From: Microcaldota archaeon
GTDB lineage: Archaea > Micrarchaeota > Micrarchaeia > Anstonellales > Anstonellaceae
NCBI GenBank assembly: GCA_021814005.1
Contig: JAKAJC010000001.1
Span: forward strand, 99,824 to 163,823
Direction: 5' to 3'
Length of the DNA stretch: 64,000 nucleotides
The notes under the pieces were generated by a model that did no database searches, was not told the origin of the DNA, and saw only the letters and a program-made list of their open reading frames with translations. Within the stretch, counting starts at the first letter, position 1. Every line of letters starts with the position of its first letter. Below, one piece after another: positions 7,868-15,451 of the stretch. Made by a program: the position numbers and the translations under genes.

Positions 7868-9043
7868 TTAGGACAGCTTTGCCTGGCACAACGCCTTGTA
7901 GCCGTCTTCGGTGATATTGTCACAGATTGTGATGTCGTGATGCTGCACCGCGAGGGCCGTGAAGCACCGTGACTGCCACACCTCGGTCTCGATTATTGCC
8001 GCGCAGGTGGCTGTGCCGCTCAGCGGCACGGTGCCGGTCAGCACGTTGTTGTAGCAGCTGATGCGGTCATTGTGAGACAGGGGGTTGCAGGCGGCCGGGT
8101 CGCCGTTGGCCTTGGCAGTGTAGACAATGCACTTGTTGCGGTTGAGCGAGTTGATTACCTTGTCGCAAATCGACACGTTGTCGAGCGCGGTAGAGTAGTT
8201 TATGTAGCACTGGTCGCGCGCGGTCTCGGGCGATGTCTGCTGGCAGATTGCCGGGTCTTTTGAACTGATGGCAAAGTGCGTGTAGCAGTCGTTGCGGTAC
8301 GGGCTGCCGAGCTGTCCGTTCGAGCACCAGCCCTGCGAGTTGAGGGCGATGGCGGCCAGCTCGTAGCACAAGTCGGCGCGTGAGGAGAGGTTGTCAGCAG
8401 TGCATGCTGCCGGGTCGCGCCGCACGATGGCGTGACAGGCCAGCAGCTGGGCCCTATCGCCGCTGATGAGGTCGCAGGCGTTCTCGTCGGAGTGGTTGAT
8501 GGCAAAGTCCATGAGGCATCCGTCCGAGCCGCAGTAGGCGAAATCATTGTGCTGCGCGGCCAGGCATCGCCCCTTTGCGTCGTTGCCAACTTCGAGGTCG
8601 CACGGCTGCGCGATGTCGATGAGGCACTGTTTCGAGCTTGCATTGTCTGTAAGCTTCGAGCAGTAGGCGCTGGAGTTGATTTGGCGGGCCACAGCCCCGT
8701 AGCAGGCCTGCTGTTTGGAGGCATTGAGCATCTTGTCGCACAGGCTGATGTTGGATGGCACGAACAGCATGAGGCAGTCGTCGCGCGCGTCAATCGAGAA
8801 TATGTGGCTGCACAGCGAGATGTTTTTCTGCGCCGAGGCGAGCGCCTTGAAGCACGCGTCGTTGGCCTCGAGGCTGGAAGTGCCGGCGCATGGCGCAGGC
8901 GGCGGAGCGGCAACTGAGGTGTTGTTTGCTGGCGCCGGCGGCGTGATAATAGGGCCGGACGGCTCTGCCGGGCCGGACTGGCCGAGGCAGCCGAAGATGA
9001 ATAGACTCGCTACGAGCAGGCTGAAGAGCAACCAAGACCGCAT
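7868..9043 (-). CDS. Secreted Cys-repeat lipoprotein, 391 aa
   Basis: I use ATG 9043 because a signal peptide begins there (MRSWLLFSLLVASLFIFGCLG), ending in a lipobox-like FIFGC; the longer reading frame from 9115 would put 24 residues before it. After a Pro/Ala linker the protein consists of about nine degenerate units of some 35 residues, each with a pattern like ISLCxxI...ARDDCLxxxA, giving two Cys per unit. Such Cys pairs probably form disulphides in an extracellular solenoid. No enzymatic motif is visible. It is divergent from the asparaginase-like gene and shares its promoter region. Confidence 0.75.
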   Translation of the reverse strand: MRSWLLFSLLVASLFIFGCLGQSGPAEPSGPIITPPAPANNTSVAAPPPAPCAGTSSLEANDACFKALASAQKNISLCSHIFSIDARDDCLMLFVPSNISLCDKMLNASKQQACYGAVARQINSSAYCSKLTDNASSKQCLIDIAQPCDLEVGNDAKGRCLAAQHNDFAYCGSDGCLMDFAINHSDENACDLISGDRAQLLACHAIVRRDPAACTADNLSSRADLCYELAAIALNSQGWCSNGQLGSPYRNDCYTHFAISSKDPAICQQTSPETARDQCYINYSTALDNVSICDKVINSLNRNKCIVYTAKANGDPAACNPLSHNDRISCYNNVLTGTVPLSGTATCAAIIETEVWQSRCFTALAVQHHDITICDNITEDGYKALCQAKLS

Positions 9044-9071
9044 GATATCGCCGTTGAGGGCAGGCGGCGGG

Positions 9072-9081
9072 AGTTTATAAG
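9072..9081 (+). promoter_or_regulatory. TATA box of the asparaginase-like gene
   Basis: AGTTTATAAG lies about 25-33 nt before the start ATG 9105, so the transcript would have almost no leader. The region is also upstream of the divergent lipoprotein gene. Confidence 0.6.
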
Positions 9082-9104
9082 TGTTGCCTCGGCTCACCAA
9101 AAGC

Positions 9105-9599
9105 ATGGCTGTCAAACTTCTGACAATGGGAGGGACGATTGACGGGCTCGAATATGCGTCGGAGAATGATGAGCCGAAAAACAGGAAGTCGCTGATTCCG
9201 GGCCTGCTGAAAACAGCAGGGATAACATCGGATTACAGCATCGAGGAGGTCTGCTTCAAAGACAGCAGGTTTATCGACGGCGATGATCTGGAATTACTGC
9301 TGGACAAGTGCAAAAAATGCCACGAGCAGAAAATTGTGATTACACACGGCACGATGACCATGACTGAGACGGCTAAATTTTTGGGTGAACGAAAACTCCC
9401 CAAAACGATTGTGCTGACCGGCTCGATGATTCTGGGGGATAAAAAAAATTCTGATGCGCCAGTCAATTTGAGTGCCGCATTCAAGGCGGTTCAAATGCTC
9501 CCCCCGAACGTCTACATCGCCATGAACGGAAAAATATTCTTATGGAACAACGTTCGGAAAAACACGCGGGCCGGACGATTTGAAACGCTTAAAGAATAA
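9105..9599 (+). CDS. Short L-asparaginase-like protein (N-terminal domain only)
   Basis: The N-terminal domain of class-I/II asparaginases is recognisable: LLTMGGTIDG with the nucleophile Thr, VITHGTMTMTETA for the second catalytic Thr region, and VLTGSM. The usual HGTDTM has TMT here, so the Asp of the catalytic triad motif is replaced by Met. At 164 residues it lacks the C-terminal domain of full-length enzymes (about 320-350). It may still bind an amide substrate or act as a dimeric hydrolase; the missing Asp argues for changed activity. Confidence 0.8.
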   Translation: MAVKLLTMGGTIDGLEYASENDEPKNRKSLIPGLLKTAGITSDYSIEEVCFKDSRFIDGDDLELLLDKCKKCHEQKIVITHGTMTMTETAKFLGERKLPKTIVLTGSMILGDKKNSDAPVNLSAAFKAVQMLPPNVYIAMNGKIFLWNNVRKNTRAGRFETLKE

Positions 9600-9619
9600 C
9601 TTCTTTTTCTTTTCCCAGG

Positions 9620-9645
9620 TTTTCTTTTCCTGCAGGAAAAGAAAA
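9620..9645. terminator. 26-bp perfect palindrome between convergent genes
   Basis: TTTTCTTTTCCTG is followed by its exact complement. It lies between the stop of the asparaginase-like gene (9599) and the 3' end of the minus-strand tRNA-Leu (9650), flanked by T-rich tracts, as expected of a two-way terminator. Confidence 0.55.
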
Positions 9646-9649
9646 GCTG

Positions 9650-9734
9650 TGCGGGGGATGGGATTTGAACCCATGAATCCCTAAGGAACGGGGTCCTAAG
9701 CCCCGCGCATTTGACCAGGCTTTGCTACCCCCGC
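9650..9734 (-). tRNA. tRNA-Leu (TAG)
   Basis: Read on the minus strand: acceptor GCGGGGG/CCCCCGC with discriminator A, a long variable arm as in class II tRNAs, anticodon loop CTTAGGA with anticodon TAG, T arm ATGGG-TTCAAAT-CCCAT. No intron, no encoded CCA. Confidence 0.95.
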
Positions 9735-9786
9735 AAAGAAGATTGGAACGGGGAACTATTATAATCCGTGTCCGCGTCGGCTCGTC

Positions 9787-10833
9787 GTGTCACCCGGACC
9801 GGTTCTTCTGAAGCCCAAGGAGCGCGAGAACGAGGAGGAGCGCGAGCTTGAAAAGCAGAGGGAGCGGCTCTACAAGCGCCAGAATCCGAATGCAACGCCT
9901 GCGGCGGCGCGGGAAAAAGTGAGGGAGGCGGCCGCGCAACCGCCGGCCAAAACTTCTGTCAAGTCAGTGGAGGAAGTGCCGGTTGTCGCCCCGCCCAAAA
10001 TGAGCACGCCTTCAGCCGGGCCGGCGCATGCATTTGTCGAGCAGAATGTGCGCCAAGAGGTGAAAAAAGTCGAGAAGTTTGCCTTTACAACGCGCAACGA
10101 GGAAACCGGCCAGCAGCAGGTGAGCGTCGGGCAGAGCGAGCTGATTTACGACGAGCACAAGAAAAGCGGGCATGACAGCTTCGAGCGGCAGGGCGGGGCG
10201 GAAATTGAGAAAGAGGGGGAAAGGGGGCAAATCGAGCAGAGGCGGGAGCAGATGCAGCGCTCCGGCCAGATTGTTGAGGCGCAGCCGATGGCGCGCGAGC
10301 AGCCGTTCGAGAGCCTTATGAAAGAAAAGGAAAAACAGGAAGCCGAATTGGTGCGCAGCAAGGAGATGCTCAAGCTTGACAAAGTCCTGCCTGCCGAAGT
10401 GGTCGGCGCGCAGGAAAAGAAGTTGGAGGAAGAGCGCAAAGTGCCCGCACAGCCTCTGAAAATCGAGGAGGCTGTGAAAGCCGCGCTTGACGAGGCGCTT
10501 GAGCATAACCGGCCCGCGCTGGTTGTCAGCGCGGTTCTGCAAAAAGAACAGAAGGAGCAGTTCGAGCTATCACTTCTTAGCGTGGACGAGAAAAGGCTGG
10601 AGGCGCTGCTGCGCGAAATCAACCTGCGGCTTCGGGACGGCCAGATTGAGCGCATGCGCCTTGCAGGCATGATGGTGAACGAGCAGGACGCGGCCAAAAA
10701 GAGGCAGCTCAAGCTCAAGATGAAAAAACTGCAGTTGAGCCTGGCGTTCTACACTAGGGTAAAAGGCATGCTCGGCCGCCTGCTTGGCGGATTCTTTGGA
10801 AAACTGGCAGGCTTAAGCAGGCTTTTCAAGTAG
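9787..10833 (+). CDS. Hypothetical highly charged coiled-coil protein, 348 aa
   Basis: The start is GTG 9787, placed about 25 nt after a TATA-like CTATTATAAT, so the mRNA would be leaderless. Residues 1-50 and 110-240 are Glu/Lys/Arg-rich and predicted coiled coil or disordered. The C-terminal 110 residues (LLSVDEKRLEALLREINLRLRDGQIERMRLAGMMV...) look like a compact helical domain ending in a Gly/Phe/Leu-rich amphipathic segment. No family recognised. Confidence 0.6.
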   Translation: MSPGPVLLKPKERENEEERELEKQRERLYKRQNPNATPAAAREKVREAAAQPPAKTSVKSVEEVPVVAPPKMSTPSAGPAHAFVEQNVRQEVKKVEKFAFTTRNEETGQQQVSVGQSELIYDEHKKSGHDSFERQGGAEIEKEGERGQIEQRREQMQRSGQIVEAQPMAREQPFESLMKEKEKQEAELVRSKEMLKLDKVLPAEVVGAQEKKLEEERKVPAQPLKIEEAVKAALDEALEHNRPALVVSAVLQKEQKEQFELSLLSVDEKRLEALLREINLRLRDGQIERMRLAGMMVNEQDAAKKRQLKLKMKKLQLSLAFYTRVKGMLGRLLGGFFGKLAGLSRLFK

Positions 10834-10918
10834 GGAAAGAATTGGAAAATAAAGAAGATTGAAGAACTAAAGAAGAAGATAATTTGAAAAAATAAAAACA
10901 AATTAACGCCTAAGAAAT

Positions 10919-11062
10919 TTACTTCTTGGTGCGTTTCTTGGGGCGCAGGTGCTTGTAACCGCACTTGCGGCAGTGCTCCACGCCCGCCTTGTTGCGGGTC
11001 TTGCACTTGCGGCAGATGACGATTTTGGCAAGGATTGCGTCGGCTTCAGCGAATTTACCCAT
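10919..11062 (-). CDS. rpl40e: Ribosomal protein eL40 (L40e)
   Basis: A 47-residue protein starting MGKFAEADAILAKIVICRKC. Two CxxC pairs (CRKC at 17-20 and CRKC at 31-34) form the zinc ribbon, followed by the basic tail YKHLRPKKRTKK. This is the typical archaeal stand-alone L40e of the large subunit, without the ubiquitin fused to it in eukaryotes. It is divergent from tRNA-Thr, with ATATATAAAAAGG between them. Confidence 0.95.
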   Translation of the reverse strand: MGKFAEADAILAKIVICRKCKTRNKAGVEHCRKCGYKHLRPKKRTKK

Positions 11063-11141
11063 GAAAATACCTCTAAGGATGATGAGTGATTGGATGGAGT
11101 TATGAATATATAAAAAGGTGTGCCCAAAGTTTTGATGCCAC

Positions 11142-11213
11142 GCCCTCGTAGCTCAGTGGTAGAGCGCCTGTCTTGTAAACAGGAGGTCCTGAGTTCAAAT
11201 CTCAGCGAGGGCT
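11142..11213 (+). tRNA. tRNA-Thr (TGT)
   Basis: Acceptor GCCCTCG/CGAGGGC, D arm GCTC..GAGC, anticodon arm CCTGT-CTTGTAA-ACAGG with anticodon TGT, T arm CTGAG-TTCAAAT-CTCAG, discriminator T. The T arm and acceptor 3' strand overlap, in antisense, the last codons of the 610-residue ORF that ends at 11195. Confidence 0.95.
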
Positions 11214-13027
11214 TCTAGCTCGTTCTTTGCTTTCAGGGCGTCACGCAGCACGCGGCCGAAGAGGCCGGCCTGCCACTCGGGCACCCAGTCGGCCTTTGGC
11301 TTGCCGCGGATGCTCTCTTTGATATAGCGGTCAAAGCCAGCATGGTTGCCGACGAAAAGAATGTAGGGGTCGGTCTCGTCGGGCAGGTATATCAGAAGCC
11401 GGTGGTTTTTGTCGGCGGTGACGGCCAGGCGCGCCAAATCCTTGTCGAGCGCGGACTCCCAGTGTATGGGATTGCTGGCCTCGAACGCAGTGTCAAGCGC
11501 GTGCGCGCTCAGGCGGCCGTTGTTCTGGATATAGAGGTCTGCAAGCGTTTCAATTTTGCTTTTGAATTCGTCGTACGCCACGTGCTTGTTCTCGGGTTTG
11601 CAGAACTTGAAGCGGTCCTTGCGCCAGAGAGCATCAACCAGCAGGGGTTTTGTCCGCTCGATGACGGCTTTGAGGCGGGCGGTTTCGTTGGCCAGCAACG
11701 CGGCGCGCTCGGCTTCGGCCTTGGCCTTCTCGCCCTCCATTTCCTTGGCGCGGCGCAGGGCGCGCTGCTGGCGGCGGGAGGCGTTTTCTTGTTTCTCCCT
11801 AAACGAGTCGCCCATGCGCTCGAGGGCGGCCTGCGCGTCTAAGAGGTCGGTTTTGAGCGATGAAATGCTTTTCTCAAGCTGCGCTTTGCGGGCGTGCAGC
11901 GAGTCAAGTTCATTCTTGCGGCATGATGCGGCGGAATCGGCATCGGGCGGAGCCGCCTCCAGAGCCGCCAGCGACTGTTTAAGCTGCAGCAGACGCGTCA
12001 TTTGCTCGTTGAATTTGATGACCGCTTCAGAAATTATTTTGAGCTGCTTTGCAAACTCGAGCTGCGATTTCGCGAAGATGACAGACTGCTCCACCCAGGG
12101 GCCGTCCTTCTCGAGCTTGTTGCGGTCATTTATCACTTTCATGACGCGGTAATTCGAGACAATGTCTGTGGCCGGCCCGAAGCCTGCAGACGCCCGCTTG
12201 ATTATTGAAGTATATTCACTGTGCGAATCCAGCACCTGCCTGCTGGTTTTCTCAAAGTCAATGATGCAGTCGTTGACGAGTTTAAGCTGTGACTCGGTTT
12301 TGACCATGTATTTGGAAGCCTCTGCAGACCACTGGTCCAAAGAGATGTCAGGAATTGCGGGGTTGAGGGGGCTTCCGTTCGGCTGGGCCGGAAGCGATTC
12401 CACAAAAGAGCTGAGGTCGACTCCCGCCAGGCTCAGGTTCTGGATAAATTCCACGATTCCGCCGTGATGCTGCGCAGCCCAGTCCATAAGGCCGATAGAA
12501 TCATGGAGAATGCCGGATTTGAAGGCCTTTTTTCTGACCGATAAGTTCCGCATATACACGTTGGTCGGCACCAGCATGCTGATGGCGCCGTCGGCCTCAT
12601 GCAAACTGGCTGCGGCCTCGCCGGCCCTTTGGCAGGCGTTCTGCTCCCTGGCAACAAGAAGAATCAGCGATTTGACGGTCTCGTCAATCTGCGCGCAGAG
12701 CTGCGCCCTCTCATTGCCGTGGTTCTGGTAAACTGAGCGCGCCTGAATTATCTCCTTGTTAAATGAGTGGATTTTGCGGTTGCACTCCGCGAGCGAATCC
12801 TCCTGCTCGGCAATCCGTGTTTTGAGATATTCGGCTGCGGCGGCAAGCATAACCTGCTGCTGGTGCATGCCCGGCTCCACCATGCCGCTGCGCGCGAAGA
12901 AGGAGAGCTGCTCTGCCGGAAGCAGAATGCTTTTGTCCTGCCGCGTGGTGCGGAAAGGATTGTAGTTTTTGTCCTTGTGCGAGCCGTGCCCGGGAATGCG
13001 GACTGTGATGACTTTGTCAGGTGCCAT
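11195..13027 (-). CDS. Hypothetical coiled-coil protein, 610 aa, 3' end antisense to tRNA-Thr
   Basis: No known family over most of the length. Residues about 55-130 and 330-440 are long coiled coils (LDSLHARKAQLEKSISSLKT; KEMEGEKAKAEAERAALL). Residues about 500-570 form a compact domain with HRLLIYLPDETDPYILFVGNH, a pattern that recalls RelE/ParE-type folds, but this is only a resemblance. The last six codons (EALAEI) and the stop lie in the tRNA-Thr gene on the other strand. It is 9 nt downstream of the membrane-anchored gene 13037-14014, so the two form an operon. Confidence 0.65.
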   Translation of the reverse strand: MAPDKVITVRIPGHGSHKDKNYNPFRTTRQDKSILLPAEQLSFFARSGMVEPGMHQQQVMLAAAAEYLKTRIAEQEDSLAECNRKIHSFNKEIIQARSVYQNHGNERAQLCAQIDETVKSLILLVAREQNACQRAGEAAASLHEADGAISMLVPTNVYMRNLSVRKKAFKSGILHDSIGLMDWAAQHHGGIVEFIQNLSLAGVDLSSFVESLPAQPNGSPLNPAIPDISLDQWSAEASKYMVKTESQLKLVNDCIIDFEKTSRQVLDSHSEYTSIIKRASAGFGPATDIVSNYRVMKVINDRNKLEKDGPWVEQSVIFAKSQLEFAKQLKIISEAVIKFNEQMTRLLQLKQSLAALEAAPPDADSAASCRKNELDSLHARKAQLEKSISSLKTDLLDAQAALERMGDSFREKQENASRRQQRALRRAKEMEGEKAKAEAERAALLANETARLKAVIERTKPLLVDALWRKDRFKFCKPENKHVAYDEFKSKIETLADLYIQNNGRLSAHALDTAFEASNPIHWESALDKDLARLAVTADKNHRLLIYLPDETDPYILFVGNHAGFDRYIKESIRGKPKADWVPEWQAGLFGRVLRDALKAKNELEALAEI

Positions 13028-13036
13028 GATATCAGC

Positions 13037-14014
13037 TCATTGCATCGGCTTTTCGAGCGCGGGTGATTTTCTGGTAAGTTCGTTCAGCGAATCGAGGCTT
13101 TTGCTGAAAGACTCAAGCTCCGAAATTCTGAGATTGAATTCGGCCTTAGACAGGGTGAAAGAATTTTTGCTGCCGCCGAGAAGATAGTTGGAGATTGCAT
13201 TCTCGCGTATGACAAAGATTTGACGGAAGGCCGCTTTGGACTCTTCTATTTTCTCGTTAGTCTGGTACGAGTTCGGCCCCTCCTTGAAAAGCAGGCCATA
13301 CAGATTATCCAGATTGCTGTCAAACCACTCCAAGAGCCGGGTTTTCATCTGCCTGGTTTTGACGCTGAGGGCATAGGCCGAATCATCCAGAGCCAATGCA
13401 TGTTGGGTTGAAGTAAATCTCATTTCAAACAAAGTCCGCCCGTCTGCCCACCTGCCGAGTTCTGAAGCCTGAAACAGCTTGATAAGTCCGGCAACCGTGT
13501 CTGGCTCGCTGAAATAACGCATATACAAATCAAAATTTTCCTTGCTGATGTGGCCAGCATTCCATTTGCCGCCCACCAGATACTGCATGAGAATTTTCTC
13601 GGCAAGGGGGAAAGTCAACTTTGTCTGTTTGCCGGTGGCGGAGATTGTGAGGGTATAGAAAACTACAGGTTCGCCCCGCGCAGACATTGTGGAGTCACTC
13701 TTCCGTTTGAGCGTGGTCAGATATTCCCTCACTGTTGCATCCAGACGCAGTGAATGCTCGTTGGCCATAGAGAGAAATTGGGTTCGCATAGGGAGCCGGG
13801 TTTCGAGCGCTAAAGCCGAATACGGCTCGCGGGCAATCTGCTCCATCTTGTCTTTGTGGCTTGTCCAATAGCTTATGCCGGTAATCGAGCCGGCGGCCAG
13901 CGAGGCGGCGATAAGACCGGTGACGATTGCACGGCGGAAATGGCGCTTTTTGGCCATGCGGTGGGAAGCCGACGGGGCCTGCGGCAGCACTTCTTTTAGG
14001 GACACCAATTTCAT
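13037..14014 (-). CDS. Hypothetical membrane-anchored protein, 325 aa
   Basis: One transmembrane helix at residues about 28-50 (AIVTGLIAASLAAGSITGISYW) after a basic cytoplasmic N terminus; the rest is predicted helical and outside. CTATATAAATAT lies 20-30 nt upstream of ATG 14014, giving a leaderless transcript. First gene of a two-gene operon with the 610-residue coiled-coil protein. No family recognised; the pairing of a membrane anchor with a long coiled coil suggests a complex at the membrane. Confidence 0.65.
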   Translation of the reverse strand: MKLVSLKEVLPQAPSASHRMAKKRHFRRAIVTGLIAASLAAGSITGISYWTSHKDKMEQIAREPYSALALETRLPMRTQFLSMANEHSLRLDATVREYLTTLKRKSDSTMSARGEPVVFYTLTISATGKQTKLTFPLAEKILMQYLVGGKWNAGHISKENFDLYMRYFSEPDTVAGLIKLFQASELGRWADGRTLFEMRFTSTQHALALDDSAYALSVKTRQMKTRLLEWFDSNLDNLYGLLFKEGPNSYQTNEKIEESKAAFRQIFVIRENAISNYLLGGSKNSFTLSKAEFNLRISELESFSKSLDSLNELTRKSPALEKPMQ

Positions 14015-14138
14015 GCATTATATATTGAAATACATATTTATATAGCTTTTGAAACAGCGAAGAGACGGAGATTTGAGGTAAAAATCAAAAATTGGAAAAC
14101 AAAAGAAAACAAAAAAAGAGAAATTGAAAAACAAAAAA

Positions 14139-15404
14139 TCATTTCTTTTTCTTCATCGCGCCCGCGGCCTTGCGCAGCACGACAAGCACGACCACCAGAA
14201 CCACGAGGTAGAGGTAAGGCATGTAGGGCTCAACGCTCTCCTGGAAGCTGGCAAGGCGCACCGGCATGGCAAAGTCTGCCGAGTCGGAGAATGTCTTGCC
14301 CTGCGGGTCCTCGAAGTCCATCAGAAGGCCGACAAGCTGCGAGCCGGAAGTGGCGTCCTTGTCCACCGTGATGACATAGGTCAGATTGACTGACTGGCCC
14401 GGCTTGAGAGAGTCGATGTAGCGCACCGTGCCGTCTGTGGAGAATGGGAAGAGCGGGCGGATGCGCACTTTGAGCTTGCGCGCCTCCTGCGTGCCGGTGT
14501 TGGTGAGGAGGATGTCGGCGTTCTGCGGAGCGCCTGCGCGCAATGTGGAGCCGACGGGGTAGGCGGCCACGAATTCGGCCTTCGGCTTGATTGGCACCTC
14601 GAAGTGGAAGAGGGCGGTTCCGTTCTGGCGGTCCTCGCCGGCGTAGTCAAGGCGCACGTCAAGAGGATAGGCGCCGGGCGCAAGGTTTTTTGGGGCCGAG
14701 ATGTGGAAAGTGGCCGATGCGCTGCCGCGGGCCACAATGGAGCCGACGGCCTGCTCCTCGCCAGCCCATTTCACCTCGATGCCGCGGGCGGTGGCGGTCG
14801 CGAGCGAGCTCTGCACCATGCTGGCTCCCGTATTTTGGAATGTGACTGTTACCGACGCATCGTCGCCGGGGTAGATGTCCACGGGGCTTGAGGAGGCAAC
14901 CGAGGCGGTGAATGCCGGAGCGCCGCCCACGCGCACGTTGAGCGTGTTGGCTTCGCTGAACTTGGTGAAGAGTTTCTCATAGGTGGTGGAAACCGAGACA
15001 GGGTAGGTGCCGGTGGTGGCGAGGTTGTCGACCGGCAGGAGGAAGGTGAATGTGCCGGCAGAGTCGGCGTCCGTGTAGCACAGGCTTTCAACATATTGCG
15101 TGTCGGAGCCGCTGATGGAGAGAGGATAGGACACGGCCAGCTGAACGGCAACGCGCGAGGCGCAGTTGTCTGGCTCGAGGCTCTTGATGCGCAGAGTCAG
15201 AACGAGCGTGTGGCCCGGCTGCACCGGCGACTCGGAGAGCGAGTAGTTCAGGAGTTCGAGTTTCGGATTGACCGAAGCGAATGAAATGGAGGAGAGTAGC
15301 AGCAAGAAGGCAAATAGCGCCGGCATCACTGAACCGAAACGCCCCGCGGCCGGGTTTGTCCTGTGTTTTTGCATTGTTTTTGTTTGCATGGTTGTGGTTT
15401 TCAT
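14139..15404 (-). CDS. COG1361-like extracellular beta-sandwich protein with C-terminal anchor
   Basis: I start at ATG 15404, preceded by AGGTGAT. A hydrophobic signal segment (VMPALFAFLLLLSSISFA) is followed by three or four CARDB/NEW3-like beta-sandwich repeats (for example LNYSLSESPVQPGHTLVLTL, VDIYPGDDASVTVTFQNTG). A C-terminal membrane helix (YLYLVVLVVVLVVL) and a Lys tail anchor it. Such COG1361 proteins are often encoded next to ABC-2 exporters in archaea, as here, and probably serve as their extracellular partner. Confidence 0.85.
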   Translation of the reverse strand: MKTTTMQTKTMQKHRTNPAAGRFGSVMPALFAFLLLLSSISFASVNPKLELLNYSLSESPVQPGHTLVLTLRIKSLEPDNCASRVAVQLAVSYPLSISGSDTQYVESLCYTDADSAGTFTFLLPVDNLATTGTYPVSVSTTYEKLFTKFSEANTLNVRVGGAPAFTASVASSSPVDIYPGDDASVTVTFQNTGASMVQSSLATATARGIEVKWAGEEQAVGSIVARGSASATFHISAPKNLAPGAYPLDVRLDYAGEDRQNGTALFHFEVPIKPKAEFVAAYPVGSTLRAGAPQNADILLTNTGTQEARKLKVRIRPLFPFSTDGTVRYIDSLKPGQSVNLTYVITVDKDATSGSQLVGLLMDFEDPQGKTFSDSADFAMPVRLASFQESVEPYMPYLYLVVLVVVLVVLRKAAGAMKKKK

Positions 15405-15451
15405 CGATATCACCTATAAGTGTTTCTCATATTTTGCATTCATTTCTCATC

